From NCBI RefSeq assembly GCF_903181435.1, contig NZ_CAEUHO010000001.1, positions 2,480,001-2,544,000 of the forward strand: a stretch of 64,000 nt of DNA, in the 5' to 3' direction. Shown piece by piece: positions 43,720 through 52,727 of the stretch (its first letter is position 1; each line of letters opens with the position of its first letter). Position numbers and translations under genes: made by a program. The stretch is from Bacteroides acidifaciens (lineage in GTDB: Bacteria; Bacteroidota; Bacteroidia; Bacteroidales; Bacteroidaceae). Under the pieces are notes generated by a model. The model searched no databases and was not told the DNA's origin. It was given only the letters and a program-made list of their open reading frames with translations.

Positions 43720-44502
43720 ATGCGTGCACCTTTTCTTCTCTTTCCGCTTTTCATCTTTTGCGGTCTGCTCAATGCGCAGACTGTAAAAATAGAATATGCC
43801 GGCGACCCGCTTCCCGACAAAGACCGACGAAATATCGAGGAATTTATCAGTTATGAAGTCGATTTCTATACTCAATTCGGACTGCCCGATACACTTACCC
43901 TTCAACTGCATGTATTTGAGGATAGAAAAAAGGCAATGGAATATCTTGAAAGCGTAGACATACACCTGTCCCTGCCATTCAAAGCGAGCGGCATATATTC
44001 ACCGAAGTTACAAAAAGCAATCATATTGGGACGGGAGAAAGGACAGGAAAGAAGCCTTGCTATTATTTACCACGAGCTCAGCCACCATTTTGTCCGGCAA
44101 ATCCTCGGCAAATTCCCGCCTAGCTGGCTTAACGAAGGGTTGTCAGAGTACTTCGAACATTGTAAAGTAACGAAAAAGGGACTCCGCCACACATTTACTG
44201 AATATGAGCAAGGGAGAATCCGCACAATGTATATGCTGGGAGAAATCGATCTATCTGCTTTTATGAATAGCGGGCGCGGCAAGTTCATGAAGCGCCAGGC
44301 AACTGACGAGCAATATTCATATATTCTTGCACACGCACTTGTCACATTCTGGATAGAAAAAGTTCCCAGAGACACAATGAAAAAGCTCATCGTTTCCCTG
44401 CAAAACAAAAACGACTCGTCAACCGTTTCCGAACGAATAGACAGCGTCTATCCCGGTGGTTTCCAGAAGTTCGAAAAAGATTTTGAAGCTGCTTACAAAT
44501 AA
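43720..44502 (+). CDS. Exported gluzincin-type metalloprotease-like protein
   Basis: 260 aa. A signal peptide (FLLFPLFIFCGLLNAQ) is followed by a substrate-binding-like N-terminal domain. The zinc motif HELSHHF lies near residue 114, with WLNEGLSEYFEH about 20 residues later supplying the third ligand Glu. This matches peptidase MA/DUF1570-type enzymes. Target unknown. It is downstream of the M23-like gene and 18 bases upstream of crcB. Confidence 0.82.
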   Translation: MRAPFLLFPLFIFCGLLNAQTVKIEYAGDPLPDKDRRNIEEFISYEVDFYTQFGLPDTLTLQLHVFEDRKKAMEYLESVDIHLSLPFKASGIYSPKLQKAIILGREKGQERSLAIIYHELSHHFVRQILGKFPPSWLNEGLSEYFEHCKVTKKGLRHTFTEYEQGRIRTMYMLGEIDLSAFMNSGRGKFMKRQATDEQYSYILAHALVTFWIEKVPRDTMKKLIVSLQNKNDSSTVSERIDSVYPGGFQKFEKDFEAAYK

Positions 44503-44520
44503 TTCAAATGTTAAAATCAA

Positions 44521-44898
44521 ATGAGTAAAGAAATTATCTATATCTTTATTGGCGGCGGAACCGGCAGTGCGTTACGCTATTGTGTCCAGTTGTTTATGCA
44601 CGAACGGATTGTCCCCTATCATTTCCCATGGGCAACGTTCACCGTCAATCTTCTCGGCAGTTTTCTTATCGGTCTGTTTTATGCGCTTTCAGAACGTTTC
44701 CATCTTCCTTTCGAAGTCCGCCTGTTTCTGACTACGGGGTTATGTGGCGGATTCACCACCTTCTCCACTTTTTCCAGTGACGGCATAGGGTTGCTGAAAG
44801 GAGAATTTTACGGAACATTCATCCTATATACTTTATTAAGTATAGGTATAGGACTGGCTGCCGCACTGGCCGGCGGATATGTGGGAAAAGAAATCTAA
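44521..44898 (+). CDS. crcB: Fluoride channel CrcB/Fluc
   Basis: 125 aa, four helices. Family motifs are IFIGGGTGSALRYCVQLF at the N-terminus, FPWATFTVNLLGSFLIG (Asn of the pore) and TTGLCGGFTTFSTFSSDG. It forms a dual-topology dimeric channel that lets fluoride leave the cell. The gene lies 18 bases after the metalloprotease-like gene, so there is no room for a fluoride riboswitch of its own. Confidence 0.96.
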   Translation: MSKEIIYIFIGGGTGSALRYCVQLFMHERIVPYHFPWATFTVNLLGSFLIGLFYALSERFHLPFEVRLFLTTGLCGGFTTFSTFSSDGIGLLKGEFYGTFILYTLLSIGIGLAAALAGGYVGKEI

Positions 44899-44916
44899 AT
44901 ATCCGAATATAAAAAT

Positions 44917-44924
44917 TATCTTTG
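44917..44924 (+). promoter_or_regulatory. Possible -7 box upstream of the pentapeptide-like gene
   Basis: TATCTTTG only 5 bases before the ATG at 44929. If used, that ATG would lie at the transcription start, so a leaderless message or a later start is implied. Confidence 0.4.
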
Positions 44925-44928
44925 CCGC

Positions 44929-45591
44929 ATGATAAAAAGAAACTCTGCCAAACCCGTCCGCGTAGTTCCTCCCATGATGGAAGAACAGGAAACCAGTACA
45001 AGCACTTTAGAGGAATGGCTCGACAAGGAAGAAACAGTCTCACATCTCTTATTCTGTAAAGGAAGAGAGGAAGGCATCGACCAATCTTATAAGAGCCTCA
45101 AGAACTGTACTTTCCGGCATCAGACATTCAGTGAATGCAAGTTTCTTTCTTCCCAACTGACCGATGTGCGGTTTGAAAACTGCGATTTATCAAACATTTC
45201 TTTTGCCGAAAGCTCCCTCTACCGGGTAGAATTTATCTCTTGCAAGCTATTAGGAACCAATCTATCCGAGACAACCATGAACCACGTCCTGCTACACGAC
45301 TGTAATGCAGGATACATCAACCTGGCTATGAGCAAGATGAACCAGGTACGTTTTGCGCACAGCCTGCTCCGTAACGGAAGTTTGAACGACTGCCGTTTCT
45401 CAGCAGTCGCTTTTGATAGCTGCGACTTGGTAGAAGCCGATTTCTCACATGCCCCGCTTCGCGGAATAGACTTGCGCACTTCCCGCATCAGCGGAATCAC
45501 GCTTAATATCAGCGACCTGAAAGGGGCTGTCATCACCTCTTTGCAAGCGATGGATTTACTTCCGCTATTAGGCGTTGTTATCGAGGACTAA
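44929..45591 (+). CDS. Pentapeptide-repeat-like protein
   Basis: 220 aa. Residues ~55-205 are built of degenerate five-residue repeats (FRHQTFSECKF, DVRFENCDLSNISFAESSLY, FSAVAFDSCDLVEADFSHA), which fold as a right-handed quadrilateral beta-helix. The N-terminal ~40 residues are charged and probably unstructured. Some pentapeptide proteins mimic DNA and protect gyrase, but nothing here points to that. The ATG at 44974 is an alternative start. Confidence 0.85.
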   Translation: MIKRNSAKPVRVVPPMMEEQETSTSTLEEWLDKEETVSHLLFCKGREEGIDQSYKSLKNCTFRHQTFSECKFLSSQLTDVRFENCDLSNISFAESSLYRVEFISCKLLGTNLSETTMNHVLLHDCNAGYINLAMSKMNQVRFAHSLLRNGSLNDCRFSAVAFDSCDLVEADFSHAPLRGIDLRTSRISGITLNISDLKGAVITSLQAMDLLPLLGVVIED

Positions 45592-45656
45592 AATCCTGCA
45601 AATTTCAACCCGTCACACTCAAACAAAAAGCATCGTCCTGTTGTTATATAATATAA

Positions 45657-47054
<1,398 letters not shown>

Positions 47055-47075
47055 ATAGATTCCTTTTATAAAGAT

Positions 47076-47110
47076 GAGAGGGGGTGGATTCAATTGTAAT
47101 CCATCCTCTC
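47076..47110 (+). terminator. Enolase terminator
   Basis: Stem GAGAGGGGGTGGATT / AATCCATCCTCTC followed by seven T (47111-47117), 21 bases after the stop. Confidence 0.88.
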
Positions 47111-47164
47111 TTTTTTTGCAAAATTATTTCTCTACTTATTTGATAGATTTGAAAAAATAATAAC

Positions 47165-47172
47165 TACATTTG
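47165..47172 (+). promoter_or_regulatory. Bacteroides -7 box of a candidate small RNA
   Basis: TACATTTG, with TTTG at 47139-47142 upstream (22 bases apart). No open reading frame starts in the next 190 bases. Confidence 0.5.
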
Positions 47173-47177
47173 TAACG

Positions 47178-47290
47178 TCTAACTTATTAACAACGGCAGG
47201 GGGGAACCTGCCTATCTTTTACGGCGGGCATTTTATGCTCGTACGTAAACTCCTATATGGCGGTTTCGCACCCCCATAGGGAGTGTTAAT
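47178..47290 (+). ncRNA. Candidate structured small RNA next to the IS
   Basis: Between enolase and the IS lies a sequence with a promoter but no reading frame and three successive hairpins: GGCAGG-GGGGAA-CCTGCC, TACG...CGTA around GGCGGGCATTTTATGCTCG, and ACTCC-TATGG/CCATA-GGGAGT. It ends at the IS left end, so the RNA could be truncated by the insertion. No Rfam family is claimed. Confidence 0.4.
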
Positions 47291-47365
47291 GGGGGCAGTC
47301 TGTAAAGTTGGGGATTTAACATTTAGTCTTATTCTATTTCATCTATAAAATATTACTTTTGCTCC

Positions 47366-47725
47366 ATGCAAAAGAAACCAATAGATTATAAGGCTATATT
47401 GTCCATGTTCTTACCCAAAGGCATGCTTGACTATTTTGATTTTACCGACTACTCAGATATGGGTGAGTATTATATATTCTCTCTTGAAGAGAAAAATACT
47501 GTACCTGACGAGTATTCAAACCTCCCACTAGTTTCAAAAGGTTTCTATCCAGAGATAACAGTTACAGATTTTCCTGCCCGTGACCGCACTGTATATTTAA
47601 AAGTAAAACGTCGCAGATGGGAGGATAAGCAAACGGGTAAGACATACAGCAGGAGCTGGAAGTTGGTTGCAGACGGGACTAGGATAACAGCCGAGTTCGG
47701 TTCTTTTTTAAAAGAACTATATTGA
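47366..47725 (+). CDS. ISAon1 family transposase, N-terminal region protein
   Basis: 119 aa. It matches the small N-terminal ORF of ISAon1-type elements (FLPKGMLDYFDFTDYSDMG, then a zinc-free basic stretch VYLKVKRRRWEDKQTGKTYSR). It probably gives DNA binding to the transposase. It ends 43 bases before the first GTG of the second ORF; the second frame is open back to 47709, so a +1 shift could also join them. Confidence 0.85.
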   Translation: MQKKPIDYKAILSMFLPKGMLDYFDFTDYSDMGEYYIFSLEEKNTVPDEYSNLPLVSKGFYPEITVTDFPARDRTVYLKVKRRRWEDKQTGKTYSRSWKLVADGTRITAEFGSFLKELY

Positions 47726-47768
47726 TAATAATGAAGTTAGTATAAAGTTCGTAGCCGACTTCTGCCAT

Positions 47769-48704
47769 GTGAAGTCGAAGACACTTAACGATTACTACAA
47801 GGAACATTTAAGCGACTATCGTTCCTGGAATCAGCTCTCACACGCTGACGAGTACATGTATTTCAAAGACAATTTAGGTGAGAATATATCTATTGACGAA
47901 ACAGCCTTCAGCAACGGAGAGTTATATACCATAGTCACCAACAAGGATGGCCATGGTAAACATGGTACGGTCATAGCCATGATAAAGGGAACAAAGACCG
48001 ACGATGTATGCAGATATTTGATGAAGTTACCGGAAGGTAAACGTAGGATGGTCAAGAATGTTACACTTGATATGGCTGGAAGTATGAGACAGATAGTCAA
48101 GAGATGTTTTCCTTACGCCACGCAGATCATAGACCGTTTTCATGTACAAATGCAGATGCAGGAAGCACTGCAGGAGCTACGTGTACAATATCGCTGGCAG
48201 GCTATAGAGCAGGAAAACTCAGATATAAAAAAAGCGAGAGCAGAAAGGAGAAAATATATACCTCAATGTTTTGAGAACGGAGATACCATGAGACAACTGC
48301 TTGTCCGCAGCAGATATCTATTATTCAAAAGCCCTGATAAATGGACCAACTCTCAAAGAATAAGGGCTGAAATACTCTTCAAGCAGTTTGACGACATAAA
48401 ACAATTATATTATTTAACTCTGCAGCTCGGACAGATATACTCACAGAACTATGATAAGAATGTGGCAAGGACAAAGCTTGCATTGTGGTTTAACAAGGTA
48501 GAGGAATGGAATTACCCTCAGTTCAATACTGTAATAGAAACTTTCAAGAATCACAATGATAGGATATTGAATTTCTTTGAGAACAGACTCACAAATGCAG
48601 CAGCTGAATCTTTCAATGCCAAACTTAAATCCTTTAGAAACACATTCAGAGGAGTAGATGATGTAAGGTTCTATCTTTATAGAGTAATGATGTTGTATGC
48701 ATAA
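47769..48704 (+). CDS. ISAon1 family transposase, DDE catalytic part
   Basis: 311 codons from a GTG at 47769. The DDE residues are visible: Asp in ISIDETAFSNGELYT, Asp in TQIIDRFHVQMQMQEAL and Glu in NAAAESFNAKLKSFRN. The order is that of ISL3-type transposases. It cuts and joins the IS ends. The frame looks intact, so the element may still be active if the N-terminal part is supplied. Confidence 0.9.
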   Translation: MKSKTLNDYYKEHLSDYRSWNQLSHADEYMYFKDNLGENISIDETAFSNGELYTIVTNKDGHGKHGTVIAMIKGTKTDDVCRYLMKLPEGKRRMVKNVTLDMAGSMRQIVKRCFPYATQIIDRFHVQMQMQEALQELRVQYRWQAIEQENSDIKKARAERRKYIPQCFENGDTMRQLLVRSRYLLFKSPDKWTNSQRIRAEILFKQFDDIKQLYYLTLQLGQIYSQNYDKNVARTKLALWFNKVEEWNYPQFNTVIETFKNHNDRILNFFENRLTNAAAESFNAKLKSFRNTFRGVDDVRFYLYRVMMLYA

Positions 48705-48735
48705 TTGTTAAATCCCCAAGAATAATGACTGCCCC

Positions 48736-48791
48736 GAAATTTCCGCTGAGCCATTTTAACTAATTCCCCCAAATTTTCAAACTGAGCCCAC
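48736..48791 (-). mobile_element. Terminal fragment of an older IS (IS21-like)
   Basis: On the minus strand the sequence starts TGTGGGCTCAG, followed 38 bases on by a second GGCTCAG word. Repeated end words and a TG terminus are typical of IS21-family ends. It is cut off by the ISAon1-type element. No IS21 genes remain. Confidence 0.4.
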
Positions 48792-48819
48792 ATTTCGCTA
48801 ATGTGCAAATATAAAAAAA

Positions 48820-48854
48820 GAAAAGCATCCAGGCAAATACCTGAATGCTTTTTC
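48820..48854 (-). terminator. Terminator of the SRP RNA - tRNA-Thr unit
   Basis: Stem AAAAGCATTCAGG-type arms (plus AAAAGCATCCAGG and CCTGAATGCTTTT) with a CAAATA loop. On the minus strand it ends in TTTTCTTTTTTT, 31 bases after the tRNA. Confidence 0.85.
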
Positions 48855-48884
48855 CTTCGTGAATTGGCTGTATATCCAATTTTG

Positions 48885-48958
48885 AGCCTCTTGTCGGATT
48901 CGAACCAACGACCCCGAGATTACAAATCACGTGCTCTGGCCAACTGAGCTAAAGAGGC
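48885..48958 (-). tRNA. tRNA-Thr (anticodon UGU)
   Basis: 74 bases on the minus strand. Acceptor arms GCCTCTT / AAGAGGC with discriminator T, D arm with AGCTCAGTTGG, anticodon loop TTTGTAA (anticodon TGT), and T arm GTTGGTTCGAATCCGAC. No CCA is encoded. It starts 2-3 bases after the SRP RNA end, so the two are processed from one transcript. Confidence 0.96.
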
Positions 48959-48960
48959 GG

Positions 48961-49060
48961 GTGGGTAAGCTAACTATATCGCGCCGCTACAACCAACTAC
49001 CTTTGCTGCGATCAAGCCCTGGAGGATTCGAAGGGAGCTGGCCGTATAGGACTTACCCGT
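48961..49060 (-). ncRNA. ffs: Signal recognition particle RNA (4.5S-like)
   Basis: About 100 bases on the minus strand. The ends pair (GGGTAAG / CTTACCC). The middle carries a domain IV-like segment with CCAGGGCTTGATCGCAGCAAAGG, comparable to the CAGGTC...GGAAGCAGCCAAGG part of E. coli 4.5S RNA. The 3' part (GCGCGATATAGTTAGC) also lines up with it. It binds Ffh to target membrane proteins. It has a -33/-7 promoter and is read through into tRNA-Thr. Confidence 0.75.
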
Positions 49061-49070
49061 TTTGCGGTTG

Positions 49071-49100
49071 CAAAGGTAGGTATTTTTATGAATCCTGCAA
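49071..49100 (-). promoter_or_regulatory. Bacteroides promoter of the SRP RNA - tRNA-Thr unit
   Basis: TACCTTTG at 49071-49078 and TTG at 49098-49100 on the minus strand, 19 bases apart. It lies 11 bases before the RNA start. Confidence 0.75.
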
Positions 49101-49244
49101 TAGCTAAAGATAACTTTTTTCACACAAAAAGAGTAACACCCTACATTTCAAGCAATTAAAAATATAAAAAAAATCTCAGGCGACAACTTCCCTTGCTTTA
49201 TTAACTTTAACAACCATATTCCCTCTATCAACCGATATTATTTG

Positions 49245-49252
49245 TACCTTTG
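49245..49252 (+). promoter_or_regulatory. Bacteroides -7 box for the DUF4199 gene
   Basis: TACCTTTG, 14 bases before the ATG at 49267. It rules out the upstream GTG at 49252. Confidence 0.6.
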
Positions 49253-49266
49253 TGCGCAATTTAGAA

Positions 49267-49824
49267 ATGAAGATGACAGAAAACAGAAGCTATTTACAGA
49301 AATATGCCATGCACTTTGGCACGTACATGGGAATCTATTGGATATTGAAATTCATACTATTTCCATTGGGATTTCGTATTCCTTTCTTTTCTTTCCTATT
49401 TATAATCCTGACATTAGCCGTGCCGTTCATCGGTTACCACTATACCAAAATGTACCGGGACAAAATATGCGGCGGCAGCATCCAGTTCTCACATGCCGTT
49501 CTTTTCAGCATCTTTATGTACATGTTCGCGTCCTTGCTGGTAGCCGTGGCACACTATATCTATTTCCAGTTTATCGACCACGGATTTATCATCAATTCTT
49601 ATACCCAACTGTGGGACGAATTGATGGCAAACACCCCCACCCTGATTGAAAGCAAAGAGATTATAAAAGAGACGATAGACAGTGTCCGTTCACTCAATTC
49701 CATAAATATCACCATGCAACTATTATCATGGGATGTATTCTGGGGAAGCCTCCTTGCCATCCCTACCGCGTTGATGGTGATGAAAAGAGCAAAACCTGAG
49801 AACAACGAACCTTCGCAATCGTAA
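49267..49824 (+). CDS. DUF4199 domain membrane protein
   Basis: 185 aa from the ATG at 49267 (49273 also possible). Four hydrophobic helices: FGTYMGIYWILKFILFPLGF, FFSFLFIILTLAVPFIGY, FSHAVLFSIFMYMFASLLVAVA and LSWDVFWGSLLAIPTALMV near the end. The pattern matches DUF4199, a Bacteroidetes membrane family of unknown role. It lies 30 bases before a GT2 gene and is often its neighbour. Confidence 0.85.
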   Translation: MKMTENRSYLQKYAMHFGTYMGIYWILKFILFPLGFRIPFFSFLFIILTLAVPFIGYHYTKMYRDKICGGSIQFSHAVLFSIFMYMFASLLVAVAHYIYFQFIDHGFIINSYTQLWDELMANTPTLIESKEIIKETIDSVRSLNSINITMQLLSWDVFWGSLLAIPTALMVMKRAKPENNEPSQS

Positions 49825-49853
49825 TTTGTAATTCGTAATTTAGTAATAAAAAG

Positions 49854-50804
49854 ATGGATATATCAGTTGTAGTCCCATTATTCAATGAAGAAGAGTCACT
49901 ACCCGAACTCTACGCTTGGATAGAACGGGTAATGCAAGCCAACGGATTCTCATTCGAAGTGATTTTCGTTAACGACGGAAGCACCGACCGCTCATGGGAA
50001 GTGATAGAAAAGCTCAAGACACAATCAGAACACGTAAAAGGAATCAAGTTCCGCCGCAACTACGGCAAATCACCCGCGCTCTACTGCGGATTTGCCGAAG
50101 CCCAGGGTGACGTGGTTATCACGATGGACGCAGACCTGCAGGACAGCCCGGACGAAATACCAGAACTTTACCGGATGATAACCCAAGACGGCTACGACCT
50201 CGTATCCGGCTGGAAGCAAAAAAGATATGACCCGCTATCAAAAACATTGCCTACGAAGTTGTTCAACGCCACCGCACGCAAAGTTTCGGGCATCAAAAAC
50301 CTGCATGATTTTAACTGCGGACTGAAAGCATATCGCAAAGATGTAGTAAAACACATCGAAGTGTACGGTGAAATGCACCGCTATATCCCCTACTTGGCAA
50401 AGAATGCCGGATTCAAGAAAATCGGTGAAAAGGTGGTACATCACCAGGCACGCAAGTACGGCACTACCAAATTCGGGCTCAACCGCTTTGTCAACGGCTA
50501 CCTGGACTTGCTCTCCCTTTGGTTCCTTTCCAAATTCGGAATCAAGCCGATGCATTTCTTCGGATTGCTGGGTTCTTTGATGTTTCTCGTCGGAATGATT
50601 TCTGTTATCATCGTAGGCGCCAGCAAACTATATGCCATGTCCAACGGTCTGCCTTACCGACTGGTGACCGACTCTCCCTATTTTTATTTGTCACTCACGG
50701 CAATGATTATAGGTACGCAACTGTTTCTTGCCGGATTCCTTGGCGAACTAATCTCGCGCAACGCACCGGAACGGAACAACTATCAGATAGAAAAGAAAAT
50801 TTGA
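49854..50804 (+). CDS. Family 2 glycosyltransferase with C-terminal membrane helices
   Basis: 316 aa. GT-A fold: VVVPLFNEEESLPELYAWIERV, FVNDGSTDRSW, the metal-binding VITMDADLQDSPDEI, then the acceptor helix region DFNCGLKAYRKDV. Two transmembrane helices follow (FGLLGSLMFLVGMISVIIV, FYLSLTAMIIGTQLFLAGFLGELI). This is the DPM1/GtrB type that loads a sugar on a polyprenyl phosphate at the cytoplasmic face. Sugar unknown. Confidence 0.93.
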   Translation: MDISVVVPLFNEEESLPELYAWIERVMQANGFSFEVIFVNDGSTDRSWEVIEKLKTQSEHVKGIKFRRNYGKSPALYCGFAEAQGDVVITMDADLQDSPDEIPELYRMITQDGYDLVSGWKQKRYDPLSKTLPTKLFNATARKVSGIKNLHDFNCGLKAYRKDVVKHIEVYGEMHRYIPYLAKNAGFKKIGEKVVHHQARKYGTTKFGLNRFVNGYLDLLSLWFLSKFGIKPMHFFGLLGSLMFLVGMISVIIVGASKLYAMSNGLPYRLVTDSPYFYLSLTAMIIGTQLFLAGFLGELISRNAPERNNYQIEKKI

Positions 50805-50824
50805 TTCACATTCAACAATTGACT

Positions 50825-51376
50825 ATGAAGAATTTAGTTCGTATCTTTCTCCTATTGATAATCGTCGGTGCCGCTGTGAGCATCCATAGTTCGTGCTCGG
50901 ACGAGAACGATTGTTCGTTGGCAGGACGCCCGATGATGTATTGCACATTCAAGACCATAGACAAGAGCCTCGACCCGACCAAGGTGTTAAACGACACACT
51001 TGACTCACTGACAATCAAAGCATTGGGGACGGACTCAATCATTCTCAACAACGAGAAAAAAGTGCATAAGATAATGCTGCCGTTACGCTACACCAGTGAT
51101 TCTACCGTGTTTATCCTCCAATACAATCCGGTAGACAATCCTGACGATGTAGATACCTTGTATATCGTACAGCAGAATACTCCCTATTTCCAGTCAATGG
51201 AATGTGGATATATGATGAAACAAAATATCATCAGTGCCAAGTTCGGAAACAGAACCAATAGTTCGGAGAAAATAGACTCTATCTATTTTAGAAATAAAGA
51301 AGCCAATAGTAATGAAATTGAGAATCTACAGATATTCTTTAAATATCGTGACCGCACACCGGATACGGCTGACTAG
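50825..51376 (+). CDS. DUF6452 family lipoprotein
   Basis: 183 aa from the ATG at 50825. A lipoprotein signal (FLLLIIVGAAVSIHSSCSDEN) with the Cys near residue 24 is followed by a beta-rich domain (TYCTFKTIDKS-like start, then LTIKALGTDSIIL and LYIVQQNTPYFQSMECGYMM). It overlaps the next gene by 65 bases. DUF6452 and DUF6048 genes occur together in Bacteroides and probably encode interacting envelope proteins. Confidence 0.85.
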   Translation: MKNLVRIFLLLIIVGAAVSIHSSCSDENDCSLAGRPMMYCTFKTIDKSLDPTKVLNDTLDSLTIKALGTDSIILNNEKKVHKIMLPLRYTSDSTVFILQYNPVDNPDDVDTLYIVQQNTPYFQSMECGYMMKQNIISAKFGNRTNSSEKIDSIYFRNKEANSNEIENLQIFFKYRDRTPDTAD

Positions 51377-52109
51377 CCTTTTTCTACTCTTCTGTATCGG
51401 GCTTCCGTTGTTGGCACAACAGCAACGCCCGACCCATACTCCCAAAAGAGATCAGAAAAAGAATAAGGTTGCCGAAGTAGATACCATTCCTTTTTACAAT
51501 GGTACATACATCGGTGTGGACTTATACGGCCCGGGAAGCAAACTTCTTGGTAGCGACTTCATGAGTTCCGAAATCAGCGTTGCAGTCAACCTTAAAAACA
51601 AATTCATCCCTACCCTAGAATTCGGTATGGGTGGAACAGACACCTGGAGCGAAACGGGTATCCACTACAAAAGCAAAGCTGCCCCATTCTTCCGAATCGG
51701 TGTGGACTACAACACCATGGCAAAGAAGAAAGAGAAGAATAGTTACTTGTATGCAGGTCTTCGTTACGCATTCAGTTCCTTCAAATATGATGTATCCACC
51801 ATGCCCGCAGGCGACCCTATCTGGGGAGACGTTATAGGCAACCCCAGTCTGGAAGACGATTACTGGGGCGGAAGCGTTCCTTTCAGCCATTTGGGAATGA
51901 AAGGTTCGGTGCAGTGGTTGGAAATCGTTTTAGGTGTCAAAGTGCGTATTTACAAAAACTTCAACATGGGTTGGTCGGTACGCATGAAATACAAGACAAG
52001 TGCCTCTACCGGAGAGTACGGCGACCCGTGGTATGTGCCCGGCTACGGAAAGTTTAAATCGAACAATATGGGAATCACCTATTCCCTCATTTATAAATTG
52101 CCTCTTTAG
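51312..52109 (+). CDS. DUF6048 family outer-membrane-like protein
   Basis: 265 aa. After a leader with a signal peptide (LTSLFLLFCIGLPLLAQ) comes a linker rich in basic residues. A set of amphipathic beta strands follows with aromatic ends (YIGVDLYGPGSKLLG, FIPTLEFGMGG, YLYAGLRYAFSSF, GWSVRMKYK) typical of a small beta barrel. The start overlaps DUF6452 by 65 bases; a GTG start at 51348 would shorten the overlap. Confidence 0.82.
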   Translation: MKLRIYRYSLNIVTAHRIRLTSLFLLFCIGLPLLAQQQRPTHTPKRDQKKNKVAEVDTIPFYNGTYIGVDLYGPGSKLLGSDFMSSEISVAVNLKNKFIPTLEFGMGGTDTWSETGIHYKSKAAPFFRIGVDYNTMAKKKEKNSYLYAGLRYAFSSFKYDVSTMPAGDPIWGDVIGNPSLEDDYWGGSVPFSHLGMKGSVQWLEIVLGVKVRIYKNFNMGWSVRMKYKTSASTGEYGDPWYVPGYGKFKSNNMGITYSLIYKLPL

Positions 52110-52115
52110 AATACA

Positions 52116-52697
52116 ATGACAGGACTAGAGATTTGGTTGCTTGCAATAGGTTTGGCGATGGATTGTTTCGCCGTTTCGATTGCAAGCGGCATTATTCTGA
52201 AACGTACCCAATGGAAACCCATGCTGGTCATGGCATTTGCGTTCGGGCTTTTTCAAGCAGTCATGCCTTTTATCGGATGGATGTTTGCCAAAAATTTCAG
52301 CCATTTCATAGAAAGTATAGACCATTGGATTGCCTTTGCAATTCTTGCTTTCCTTGGCGGCAGGATGATTTGGGAATCTTTCAAAGAAGAAGAATGCTGT
52401 CAGTTATTCAATCCGGCAAGCCTGAAAGTGGTATTCACCATGGCAATAGCAACAAGCATTGACGCACTGGCTGTGGGCATTTCGTTTGCCTTTCTAGGAG
52501 TGCAGAGCTATAATGAAATCCTGTCCCCTATCCTAATCATAGGATTTGTTTCATTCGTCCTGTCACTAATCGGACTTATCTTCGGTATTCAATGCGGTTG
52601 CGGACTGGCACGGAAATTAAAGGCGGAATTATGGGGCGGTATCATTCTGGTCATTATCGGAATCAAAATATTAATCGAACATCTGTTTTTCCAATAA
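52116..52697 (+). CDS. mntP: Manganese efflux pump MntP
   Basis: 193 aa, six helices in two homologous halves. Family motifs are LAIGLAMDCFAVSIASGI near the N-terminus and IATSIDALAVGISFAFLG in the second half, each holding the conserved Asp that binds Mn2+. It exports manganese across the inner membrane. It starts 6 bases after the DUF6048 gene; no manganese riboswitch can fit in that gap. Confidence 0.95.
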   Translation: MTGLEIWLLAIGLAMDCFAVSIASGIILKRTQWKPMLVMAFAFGLFQAVMPFIGWMFAKNFSHFIESIDHWIAFAILAFLGGRMIWESFKEEECCQLFNPASLKVVFTMAIATSIDALAVGISFAFLGVQSYNEILSPILIIGFVSFVLSLIGLIFGIQCGCGLARKLKAELWGGIILVIIGIKILIEHLFFQ

Positions 52698-52727
52698 AAA
52701 GAGTTTTCTCATCAAACAAAAGAGCGT

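Larger units (their letters stand above)
47292..48735 (+). mobile_element. ISAon1-type insertion sequence (ISL3-like), two ORFs
   Basis: About 1,444 bp. Terminal inverted repeats: GGGGCAGTC and, after 7 divergent bases, TTGGGGATTTAACA at the left end; the same two blocks inverted at 48706-48735 on the right. Two plus-strand ORFs encode the N-terminal and catalytic parts of an ISAon1-family transposase. I see no matching 8-bp target duplication at the ends. The right flank looks like part of another, older IS. Confidence 0.88.

Noticed and set aside
44503..44520. Fluoride riboswitch upstream of crcB
   Set aside because: Only 18 bases separate crcB from the previous gene, too short for the aptamer.
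50519..50824. N-terminal extension of the DUF6452 reading frame into the glycosyltransferase gene
   Set aside because: The first ~100 codons lie inside the GT2 gene in another frame; the signal peptide begins at the ATG at 50825.
52110..52115. Manganese (yybP-ykoY) riboswitch upstream of mntP
   Set aside because: Only 6 bases lie between the DUF6048 stop and mntP.
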